In this document: piece by piece, positions 37,734-47,137 of the stretch
Position numbering within the stretch: position 1 is the stretch's first letter
Layout of the letters: every line of letters begins with the position of its first letter
From: Streptomyces venezuelae
GTDB taxonomy: Bacteria; Actinomycetota; Actinomycetes; Streptomycetales; Streptomycetaceae
Assembly: GCF_008642295.1 (NCBI RefSeq)
Contig: NZ_CP029190.1
Span: 5,625,501-5,689,500 of the forward strand
Length of the DNA: 64,000 nt
Direction: 5' to 3'
Notes under the pieces: model-generated
Told to the model about the DNA's origin: nothing
What the model saw: only the letters and a program-made list of their open reading frames with translations
Databases searched by the model: none
Program-made: the position numbers and the translations under genes

Positions 37734-38423
37734 CTAGAGCGGGGGAAGGGCCGGGAGGGGGCCGCCGGAGGTGCCGAGGGAGGCGCCCTTGTCCGCACGG
37801 CCGGAGAGCCAGGCCAGCAGCTGTGCGGCGGTGCCGTGCACGGTGACCGTGGGCTCGCCCGCGGAGCCGGTGCGCCAGCTGCGGCCGTCCTCGGCGGCCA
37901 GGGCGGTGGCCGGAACCCCGCCGTGGCCGGACCAGCGGTCGGCCAGGAACTCGATCTCGCGGGTGGTGAACTCCGCCGGCAGGTCGGTGAGCTCGTAGCC
38001 GATGTTCAGGTCGACGTGGTGCAGCTCGACCTCGACCAGGCGCCGGAACGGGATCCGGGCGGCGCTGTCGGTGACGCCGTTGCGCAGCTCGACGGTCCGG
38101 GACCAGTCCTGCGGGGCCTCGGTGGTGGCGAGAAACCGGTTCCAGGAATCACGCAGGTCCGCCAGCTGTTCTTCCAGAGGCCTGTCCGCGTCGCGGGCGA
38201 TGTCGGCCTCCCGGGCCTCGGCGCTCGCGTACATCGGGCGGCCTTCGAAGACGTTGACGAGGGCGTCGGCGTTGCGGGCGAGGTGGGCCAGGACATGGCC
38301 CCGGGTCCAGCCGGGGAGGTGTGACTCCTCGGACAGGGCGGCGTTGTCCAGTTTCGCGACTGCGGTCAGCAGCCGGTCCGTGGCCTCACGTACAGATCGC
38401 AGGTCGTGCACATGATCAATCAT
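37734..38423 (-). CDS. Maleylpyruvate isomerase family mycothiol-dependent enzyme
   Basis: 229 aa. Signature N-terminus HLPGWTRGHVLAHLARNADAL (about 35-54, read in part) with metal ligands His, and FRRLVEVELHHVDLNIGYEL later, giving the DinB-like four-helix bundle fold. The C-terminal domain (VHGTAAQLLAWLSGRADK) is the usual MDMPI_C/SCP-like part. Members transfer or isomerise with mycothiol, the main low-molecular thiol of actinobacteria. The exact substrate is unknown. Upstream lies uvrA, divergent. Confidence 0.88.
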   Translation of the reverse strand: MIDHVHDLRSVREATDRLLTAVAKLDNAALSEESHLPGWTRGHVLAHLARNADALVNVFEGRPMYASAEAREADIARDADRPLEEQLADLRDSWNRFLATTEAPQDWSRTVELRNGVTDSAARIPFRRLVEVELHHVDLNIGYELTDLPAEFTTREIEFLADRWSGHGGVPATALAAEDGRSWRTGSAGEPTVTVHGTAAQLLAWLSGRADKGASLGTSGGPLPALPPL

Positions 38424-38509
38424 GTTCCGACCCTAGCCCGGGCCACACGATCGGGTGAAGCACCCGGCCGAGTGCCGAAAATCGAATGCACGTGCTATAC
38501 GCTCGGAAG

Positions 38510-38542
38510 TCCGGACCCCATCCGGACTCCATCCGGACTCCT
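38510..38542 (+). repeat. 11 bp tandem repeats upstream of uvrA
   Basis: TCCGGACCCCA, TCCGGACTCCA and TCCGGACTCCT in direct succession, then a decayed copy (CCAGACTTCATCC). They lie about 90-120 bp before the uvrA start, inside the divergent intergenic region. Confidence 0.75.
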
Positions 38543-38628
38543 CCAGACTTCATCCGTTGCCGAGCCGCCCCCCATACCCTGGGACGGGGGCCCGTGCCCC
38601 CACTCTCTCCAGAAAGGTGCGGACCGGC

Positions 38629-41583
<2,955 letters not shown>

Positions 41584-41590
41584 CCGGCCC

Positions 41591-41625
41591 GGGGCGGGGG
41601 TTCCGCTCCGCGGAGCACCCGCCCC
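41591..41625. terminator. Terminator hairpin after uvrA
   Basis: GGGGCGGG (41591-41598) pairs with CCCGCCCC (41618-41625), enclosing the self-complementary GCTCCGCGGAGC (41605-41616). It sits 8 bp after the uvrA stop and 10 bp before the convergent gene's stop, so it is bidirectional. Confidence 0.75.
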
Positions 41626-41634
41626 GCGGAGCGG

Positions 41635-42285
41635 CTACGTCGCGATGCCCACCGCGCAGCGCGCGTACGCGGGGTCGGCCAGGCCGGCCAGCAGCGCGTC
41701 CGCGACGTCCCCCCGCCCGATCGACCGGCCGCCCGGCACGTTCCCGCCGAACACCCGCCGGTACCGCCCGGTCCGAGGCCGGTTCAGCAGCCGCGGCGGC
41801 CGGATGACCGTCCAGTCCACGTCACTCGCGGCGATCGCCTCCTCCATCACCGCCAGATCCGCGTACAGATCACGCAGCGCCCGCCGCAGCAACGGCAGCA
41901 CCACCGCCCGGGTGAACGCCCCGTCCTCCGGGACGTCCGGACCGACCGGAGCCGCGCTCACCACCGACAGCCGGCGTACCCCGACCCGCCCCATCGCGGT
42001 CAGCATGGCGTGCGTGGCCGGGCCGGTCACCGGCGCCGCCTTGGCCTTCTTGTTGGTCCCGGCGCCCAGCGCCGAAAGCACCGCGTCCCGGCCCGCCAGC
42101 ACCGGCACCAGTGCCTCCGCATCGCTCAGGTCACCGACCGTAGCGACCAGCAGCCGCGGGTGCGCCGGCACGCGCAGCCGCGCCGGGTCGCGTACCACCG
42201 CCGTCACCTCGTGGTCCGCGTCGAGGGCCTGCCGGACGACCTCGCGGCCGACTCCGCCGCTGGCACCGAACACCGTCAGTTTCAT
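41635..42285 (-). CDS. NAD(P)-binding Rossmann protein (atypical SDR, NmrA-like)
   Basis: 216 aa from the ATG at 42285 (GGAGGGG upstream). Glycine-rich nucleotide-binding motif MKLTVFGASGGVGREVVRQA (GxxGxxG) at the N-terminus, then VTAVVRDPARL and VGDLSDAEALVPVLAGRDAV. It lacks a clear Tyr-x-x-x-Lys catalytic pair, as in NmrA and HSCARG-like atypical SDRs, which act as reductases or redox sensors. Substrate unknown. Convergent with uvrA across a shared hairpin. Confidence 0.87.
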   Translation of the reverse strand: MKLTVFGASGGVGREVVRQALDADHEVTAVVRDPARLRVPAHPRLLVATVGDLSDAEALVPVLAGRDAVLSALGAGTNKKAKAAPVTGPATHAMLTAMGRVGVRRLSVVSAAPVGPDVPEDGAFTRAVVLPLLRRALRDLYADLAVMEEAIAASDVDWTVIRPPRLLNRPRTGRYRRVFGGNVPGGRSIGRGDVADALLAGLADPAYARCAVGIAT

Positions 42286-42391
42286 GGCCCCTCCAGGGCA
42301 GCAGTCAGAGCGTCGTGACCGAATGAATGACTGAACGGCTGCATTCACTCATGCCGCGCTCAGGGATCGCCCGCGGGCCGCTACAGGTCCG

Positions 42392-43267
42392 CTACAGCTC
42401 GGCCGCGTGCGGAGGCTCCGCCCCCGCGCGCGTGCAGGTGAGGGCGGCGGCCCGGGCCGCGTACGACAGGACGGCCGGCCAGTCCACCGGGCCGCCGCCG
42501 TCCGGCCCGGAAAGCCGGTGCAGCAGCGCCGCGTTGACCGTGTCGCCCGCCCCGATGGTGTCCGCCACCCGGACCCGCACCCCCGGGACCGCATGCTCCC
42601 CGCCCGCCCGGGTGCGGACCGTGAGGCCCGCCGCGCCGTGGGTCAGGACGACCGCCGAGGCCCCGGCCGCCAGCCAGTCCTCCGGCCGGCCGCCCAGCCA
42701 CCTGGCGTCCTCCTCCGACAGCTTGAGCACCGACACGTACGGCAGCCAGGACCGGAAGCGGCGCCGGTACGCCCGGGCGTCCGGGATCAGCGCGGGCCGG
42801 ATGTTCGGGTCCAGCAGGGTGAGCAGCCCGCGCGCCGACTCCCGGCGCAGCAGCGCCTCGTACGCACTCGCGCCCGGCTCCAGGACCAGCGAGCAGGTGC
42901 CCAGCGCGAGCGCCCGTGCCCGGGCGGGCAGCCGGTCCGGCAGGGCGAACAGCCGGTCCGCGGTGCCCTCGGTGTAGAACTCGTACGCGGCCGAGCCGTC
43001 GGCGGCCAGCGAGGGCACCGCCAGGGTGGTCGGTTCGGACCCGCGCTGGACCAGTGACAGGTCCACCCCGGCCGTCCGCAGCCCGGCCAGCAGCGTCTCG
43101 CCGAACGCATCGGTGGACACCCGGGAACAGAAGGCCACCTCGGCGCCCAGCCGCCCGAGCGCCAGGGCCGTGTTGTACGGTCCGCCGCCCGGCCGGGGCA
43201 GCAGTGCGCCCGGTGGCTGTGCCACGGGCACCAGGTCGATCAGGGCTTCTCCACCGACGACGATCAC
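42392..43267 (-). CDS. PfkB-family carbohydrate kinase
   Basis: 291 aa, GTG at 43267. Features: VGGEALIDLVPVAQPPGALL, PGGGPYNTALALGRLGAEV (about 30-48), and the C-terminal catalytic signature DTIGAGDTVNAALLHRL (about 237-253) with the Asp base. It resembles fructokinase or 2-keto-3-deoxygluconate kinases more than psuK, which is also in this window. It starts 113 bp before, and divergent from, the Rieske gene. No linked transporter, so the sugar cannot be inferred. Confidence 0.85.
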   Translation of the reverse strand: MIVVGGEALIDLVPVAQPPGALLPRPGGGPYNTALALGRLGAEVAFCSRVSTDAFGETLLAGLRTAGVDLSLVQRGSEPTTLAVPSLAADGSAAYEFYTEGTADRLFALPDRLPARARALALGTCSLVLEPGASAYEALLRRESARGLLTLLDPNIRPALIPDARAYRRRFRSWLPYVSVLKLSEEDARWLGGRPEDWLAAGASAVVLTHGAAGLTVRTRAGGEHAVPGVRVRVADTIGAGDTVNAALLHRLSGPDGGGPVDWPAVLSYAARAAALTCTRAGAEPPHAAEL

Positions 43268-43329
43268 ACTCGGGAACCTATACCGGCCGGGGCCGGCCGG
43301 GCTCCCACCGGTAGGGTCGGAACCCTTCC

Positions 43330-43365
43330 TACCGCCCGTACCGCCCGTACCGCCCGTACCGCCCC
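43330..43365 (+). repeat. Four 9 bp tandem repeats upstream of the Rieske gene
   Basis: TACCGCCCG x3 followed by TACCGCCCC, ending 17 bp before the ATG at 43382 and just ahead of its GGAGAGAAG ribosome site. Copy number may vary. Confidence 0.85.
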
Positions 43366-43381
43366 GCTCTGGAGAGAAGCC

Positions 43382-43810
43382 ATGTCCGCGCAGCCCGCCG
43401 CCCGCCGAACCGTGCTCAAGGGCGCCGCCGCCCTCGCCGGGGCCGCCGGTGCCGGAGTGGGCCTCTCCGCCTGCTCCACCGCGACCAACAGCGGCGGCAA
43501 CACCCCCGCCACCCCCACCGCCCCCGTGGAGCTGGGCCCCGCGGCCGATGTCCCGGTCGGCGGCGCCAAGCTCTACCGGGAGCAGAAGGTGCTGGTCAGC
43601 TGCCCTGCCGAAGGCCAGTACAAGGCGTTCAGCGCCCAGTGCACGCACGCCGGCTGCGTCCTCGACAAGATCGATGCGAACGAGGGGAACTGTCCCTGCC
43701 ACCGCAGCCGCTTCGACGTCACCACCGGCAAGGTGCTCAAGGGCCCGGCCGAGACCCCGCTGCCCGCGGTGCCGGTCCGGGTCGAGGGCGGCAGGCTCAT
43801 CGCGGGCTGA
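43382..43810 (+). CDS. Rieske (2Fe-2S) lipoprotein, Tat-exported
   Basis: 142 aa. A twin-arginine signal (ARRTVLKGAAALAG, residues 7-20) ends in a lipobox LSAC (Cys31), predicting a Tat-exported lipoprotein. The Rieske cluster ligands are C87-T-H89 and C104-P-C106-H107, with Cys92 and Cys106 placed to form the usual disulfide. Length is just the Rieske domain, with no catalytic partner. It is an electron-transfer protein on the outer face of the membrane; the redox partner is unknown. Ribosome site GGAGAGAAG; tandem repeats just upstream. Confidence 0.92.
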   Translation: MSAQPAARRTVLKGAAALAGAAGAGVGLSACSTATNSGGNTPATPTAPVELGPAADVPVGGAKLYREQKVLVSCPAEGQYKAFSAQCTHAGCVLDKIDANEGNCPCHRSRFDVTTGKVLKGPAETPLPAVPVRVEGGRLIAG

Positions 43811-43834
43811 GGCGCCCGCTCGGCGCTCGCCCGC

Positions 43835-44788
43835 TCACTCCCAGTCCCAGCCGATCCCCAGGATCCCCCGCCGGACCGCCTGCTCCACAAGGTGCACGCT
43901 GCGGTGCCGGCCGCTCGGGGTCAGATCCGCCAGACCGGTCCGCGGAGCCCCCGGCCCGGCCTGCCCGAACCGGGTGCAGCGCACCGGCAGGGCCGCCTCG
44001 TCGAAGCGGACCTGGAGCATGTACTGGCCGCCCGCATAGCTGAAGCCCCGGACGTACTCGCTGCTGCTGCCGGCGGTGCCGTCCTCGAAGCCGTAGCCGA
44101 AGACGTACGTGTCACCGCTGCGCAGCCGGGCGTCGAAGAGGAGCTCCGCGACCACCACCCCCGCCTCCCGGTGCCAGCGGACCCGTCCGGTCCGGCAGTT
44201 CTCCCCGGCCCGTACCCGCACCCGGGCCGGATCGCAGCCCGGGTCGCCGTGGTGGATGGCCAGGTAGCGGTCCACGCCGTCCCGGTGGGCCCGTACGACG
44301 TGCTGGGAGTCGCGGTCCCGGAGCTCCCGGCCGGGCCCGATGCGTACCCGCTCGTGGTGCCCCAGCGTGTGCAGACCGCCGTCCGCCGGTACCTCCAGCC
44401 CGGCCAGCAGCTCCTCCACGGCCACCCCGACCCCGACCAGCGCGCGGTACGGGCGCGCGGCCGGCCGGACCGGCTCCGCGATGCCGTCCGCCGGGTCCAG
44501 CAGCCGGGCCAGCGCGCCGGCCGGCAGCTCCAGGATCTGTTCCAGGGCCCGTACGGCCTTCAGGGACTCCGGCCGCCGGGGCCGCCGGGCGCCCTGCTGC
44601 CAGTAACTGAGGCTGGTCACCCCCAGCTTGATGCCGCGGGCGGCGAGCCGGTGCTGGACCCGGTGCAGCGGCAGGCCGCGCGCGGCGAGGGCGGCGCGCA
44701 GCGCCAGGTGGAAGGGGCCGGCCCGGAGCAGCTGCGCGAGCTCGGCGGCCTCCGTGTGATCCGCGTCGGGATTGCCGGTCACACGCAT
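43835..44788 (-). CDS. HTH transcriptional regulator, possible regulator of the protease cassette
   Basis: 317 aa, ATG at 44788 with AGGAGCC upstream. An XRE-like helix-turn-helix is at about 25-90 (HLALRAALAARGLPLHRVQH; KLGVTSLSYWQQGARRPRRP). The remaining 220 residues form a beta-rich domain (VVVAELLFDARLRSGDTYVF; FSYAGGQYMLQVRFDEAALP) that I cannot name. Directly upstream is CGTGAACGTTCACG (44801-44814), a perfect palindrome likely to be an operator, and CGTTCAC half-sites recur nearer the divergent protease gene at 45062. Autoregulation and control of the protease are inferences. Confidence 0.8.
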   Translation of the reverse strand: MRVTGNPDADHTEAAELAQLLRAGPFHLALRAALAARGLPLHRVQHRLAARGIKLGVTSLSYWQQGARRPRRPESLKAVRALEQILELPAGALARLLDPADGIAEPVRPAARPYRALVGVGVAVEELLAGLEVPADGGLHTLGHHERVRIGPGRELRDRDSQHVVRAHRDGVDRYLAIHHGDPGCDPARVRVRAGENCRTGRVRWHREAGVVVAELLFDARLRSGDTYVFGYGFEDGTAGSSSEYVRGFSYAGGQYMLQVRFDEAALPVRCTRFGQAGPGAPRTGLADLTPSGRHRSVHLVEQAVRRGILGIGWDWE

Positions 44789-44800
44789 GGCGGCTCCTTA

Positions 44801-44814
44801 CGTGAACGTTCACG
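44801..44814. promoter_or_regulatory. Perfect 14 bp palindrome, candidate operator
   Basis: CGTGAACGTTCACG lies 12 bp before the start of the HTH gene. CGTTCAC recurs at 44918-44924 and 44938-44944, toward the divergent protease gene. The central GAACGTTC is not the LexA spacing (GAAC-N4-GTTC). Confidence 0.6.
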
Positions 44815-45061
44815 CGGGGCGGTACGAGAGGTGCCGGGAGATGCCGGGAGGTACCGCCGGTGACTCCCGTGGCCCTGGTGACGGCCAGGTGTGACGACCG
44901 GGTGCCGCGAGGGCAGCCGTTCACATCGCCGCCGACCCGTTCACACGGCCGTGTCACCGCGTATTGAAGCCTGTTGACCTGACCGCGACAACACCCTGAT
45001 GCTCCTGAACAGCGTCCGGACGCGCTCCTCCACCCCCACTTCCCCACCCGGGAGGAACGCG

Positions 45062-45703
45062 ATGCGCCATCCTAAGGGGCGGCTCTCCCCAGCCGCCTTG
45101 ATCACCGCCCTGATCGCCGCCCTGCTGCTCACCCTGCCCGCCGGCCCGGCAACCGCCGCCGATGCCGGCACCGGGGCGGGAGCCGGTGCTCCGGCCGGGG
45201 CCGCAGACACGCATGCCGCCCTCGCCTCCAAGCGGCTGAACATCACCATGCAGGCCCAGCAGAAGACCAACTGGTGCTGGGCCGCCGGCGGGAACACCAT
45301 CGCCACCTGGTTCGGCCGCAACCACAGCCAGAACCAGTTCTGCAACGCCGCCTTCAACCGCCAGCAGGGCACCGAGTGCCCCAACAACCAGGCCACCCTC
45401 GGGAACGTTCAGAACGGCCTCGACTGGGCAGGCATCAACCCCGGCTCGTATGTGACCGGATGGCTCCGCTACTCCACCGTGCAGACCGAGATCAATGCGA
45501 ACCGGCCGATCGAGACCCGGATCCAGTGGTCCAACGGCGGCGGCCACATGCACGTCATCTACGGCTACGACACCGCCAACAGCTGGGTCTACTGGGGCGA
45601 TCCATGGCCCTCCAGCGACCGCTACAACTGGGCCTCGCACGCCTGGTACGTGGACAACAACTCCTTCTCCTGGACCCACTCGCTCTACCGGATCGGGGCG
45701 TGA
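45062..45703 (+). CDS. Secreted papain-like (C39-type) cysteine protease
   Basis: 213 aa from the ATG at 45062 (GGGAGGAACG upstream). Signal peptide at 1-32 (LITALIAALLLTLPAGPATAA), then a short Ala/Gly-rich propeptide. The catalytic segment is QQKTNWCWAAGGNTIATWF: Gln66 as oxyanion residue, Cys72 as nucleophile. The His lies in GGGHMHVIYGYD (His162 or 164) and the Asp in YWGDPWP (Asp180). Three further cysteines could make a disulfide. It resembles the AvrRpt2/papain-like secreted group. The next gene starts within its stop codon region, so the pair is probably co-translated. Substrate unknown. Confidence 0.88.
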   Translation: MRHPKGRLSPAALITALIAALLLTLPAGPATAADAGTGAGAGAPAGAADTHAALASKRLNITMQAQQKTNWCWAAGGNTIATWFGRNHSQNQFCNAAFNRQQGTECPNNQATLGNVQNGLDWAGINPGSYVTGWLRYSTVQTEINANRPIETRIQWSNGGGHMHVIYGYDTANSWVYWGDPWPSSDRYNWASHAWYVDNNSFSWTHSLYRIGA

Positions 45704-45708
45704 CCGCC

Positions 45709-46497
45709 ATGAGCCTCCGCCTCCCCCTCCGCGCAGCCGCCGTCACCGGCGCCCTCGCCGCCGCCGTCCTCGGCCTGGGCGCCCCGCAGGCCACCGCCAC
45801 CGCCACCGCCTCCGTTCCGCAGCCGCCGGCCGCCACGGCGGAGGTCACGGCCGCCGCCCGGCAGGCGGCCGGTACGCCCGACACCCTCGCCACCCTGTCC
45901 CGGTTCTTCGCCCGCGAGGGCAAGGTCTCGCTCACCGCGGCACAGCCCAGAATCGAGGGCGAGACCATACCCGTCCACCACCTGTCCCCGGAGTTCGTCG
46001 CGGGGAAGGCGGGCGCGCCGGTGGCCCGCCTGGAGTTCCTGGCGAGCAAGGCGGTGTCCTCGGACGGGCAGCAGGCCGCGCTGTGGACCGCGAAGACCGC
46101 GGCCGGCTGGCAGGTCGTGAACATCGCGACCGGCGACGACGAGTTCCGGTACGCCGGGCTGGGCGCGGCCAGGCTGCCCGGCGGGACGGTGTTCCGGGAA
46201 CCGCAGATCGACGCGTGGTACGTGGCCGGGGGCGGGCGGGTGCTGCCGCTGGACGAGGACGCGGTGACCGCGGTCGGCGGGGGCACGACGCTGGCGGCGT
46301 ATCGGGCCAGGGTGGCGAAGGCGTACGGGGACAAGTTGCCGGGTTCCGCGTACGCGGAGGCCGGCAAGGCGGGTGGCTACGCCCCGTCCGCCCCGTCCGC
46401 CCCGTCCGGCCCAGCCGGCTTCGCGGCAGCCGGAGCCGCCGCCGTGGCCATGGCCCTGGCGGCCCCCGCGCTCCACCGCCGCCTCCGCCGCCGCTGA
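45709..46497 (+). CDS. Exported, C-terminally anchored partner of the cysteine protease, unknown function
   Basis: 262 aa from the ATG at 45709, 5 bp after the protease stop; a GTG at 45700 that overlaps the protease stop is also possible. Signal peptide at 1-33, then a 190-residue mature domain with no cysteines and motifs such as LARFFAREGK-like LSRFFAREGKVSLTAAQPRI and GKTAAGWQVVNIATGDDEF-like AKTAAGWQVVNIATGDDEFR. A Gly/Pro/Ser hinge leads to a hydrophobic helix (about 236-254) and RRLRRR, a membrane-anchor pattern. I do not recognise a family. Tight coupling suggests it is an inhibitor, substrate or docking factor for the protease; inference only. Confidence 0.72.
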   Translation: MSLRLPLRAAAVTGALAAAVLGLGAPQATATATASVPQPPAATAEVTAAARQAAGTPDTLATLSRFFAREGKVSLTAAQPRIEGETIPVHHLSPEFVAGKAGAPVARLEFLASKAVSSDGQQAALWTAKTAAGWQVVNIATGDDEFRYAGLGAARLPGGTVFREPQIDAWYVAGGGRVLPLDEDAVTAVGGGTTLAAYRARVAKAYGDKLPGSAYAEAGKAGGYAPSAPSAPSGPAGFAAAGAAAVAMALAAPALHRRLRRR

Positions 46498-46516
46498 CCC
46501 CTGGGCCCCGCGCACC

Positions 46517-46579
46517 CGCTGCGCGGGGCCTTTCCCCCACCCCGCCCCTCCCCGAAACCGGGGCTCCGCCCCGGACCCC
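46517..46579 (-). repeat. Dispersed palindromic GC repeat, copy 2 (inverted)
   Basis: CGCTGCGCGGGGCC ... CCCGAAACCGGGGCTCCGCC ... GGACCCC. Same element as in hrpB, in opposite orientation to copy 3. Confidence 0.85.
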
Positions 46580-46698
46580 GCTCGTGGGGCTGCGCCCCAC
46601 ACCCCCCGGTGCCCGGGCTCCGCCCGGCACCCTTCGGGGCTCCGACCCGCCCCGCCCGGGGCCGGCCCGGGGCGGGGTGCGGGCACCCCACGCCCCCT

Positions 46699-46766
46699 GG
46701 GGGTCCGGGGCGGAGCCCCGGTTTCGGGAAGGGGCGGGGTGGGGTGATGCCCCGCGCAGCGGCCCC
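46699..46766 (+). repeat. Dispersed palindromic GC repeat, copy 3
   Basis: GGGGGTCCGGGGCGGAGCCC ... TTTCGGGAAGGGGCGGGGTG ... CGCGCAGCGGCCCC. Differs from the hrpB copy by only a few bases. Confidence 0.85.
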
Positions 46767-46857
46767 CCACCGGAGCCCGCCCGCACCCGGACCCGGCCGC
46801 CGCGGCCGGACGCCGACCCCGAAGCCCAGCCCGGACCCGTACGCCGGCCCCGGCCCA

Positions 46858-47045
46858 GCCCCGGGCAAGAGCGGACCCGCGCCGCAGCGGGGCCAGGGCC
46901 CGGACGCGGCCCCGAAGCCAGGCTCGGCCCCGGGCAAGACCGGGCCCGGGCCGGAGCGGGGCCAGGGCTCGGGCCGGGTCCGGACGCCGGGCCGGGCCCC
47001 GGCCCCGGGCCAGAGCGGACCCGCGCCGCAGCAGGGCCCGGGCGC
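46858..47045 (+). repeat. Three-unit tandem repeat upstream of uvrC
   Basis: A block of about 42 bp beginning GCCCCGGGCAAGAGCGGACC recurs at 46858, 46927 and 47002 (periods 69 and 75 bp) with substitutions. Confidence 0.75.
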
Positions 47046-47124
47046 CGCCCCGCGCCCGTCCCACCCCGGTCACCCCCCCCGCCGGCCGCCACCGGCCACC
47101 GCCCCCCTTGTCCGACCGCGCCAG

Positions 47125-47130
47125 TAGGGT
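47125..47130 (+). promoter_or_regulatory. TAGGGT -10 element for uvrC
   Basis: TAGGGT ends 7 nt before the ATG at 47138 with no Shine-Dalgarno, suggesting a leaderless operon transcript for uvrC-rapZ-yvcK-whiA. Confidence 0.45.
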
Positions 47131-47137
47131 GGTTGGC

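Larger units (their letters stand above)
46498..47137. other. 640 bp gene-free GC-rich repeat region before uvrC
   Basis: No credible gene; apparent ORFs here are Pro/Gly/Arg-rich shadows of repeats. It holds two oppositely oriented copies of the dispersed palindromic repeat (46517-46579, 46699-46766), several GGGGCTGCGCCCC-type palindromes, a three-unit tandem repeat (46858-47045) and the uvrC -10 element (47125-47130). Confidence 0.75.

Noticed and set aside
44801..44814. LexA/SOS box upstream of the HTH gene
   Set aside because: The actinobacterial SOS box needs GAAC and GTTC separated by four bases; here they abut.
46609..47127. 172-residue Pro/Gly-rich open frame upstream of uvrC
   Set aside because: It is a translation of intergenic repeats ([17 protein letters not shown]). 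No ribosome site, and codons do not follow the gene bias.
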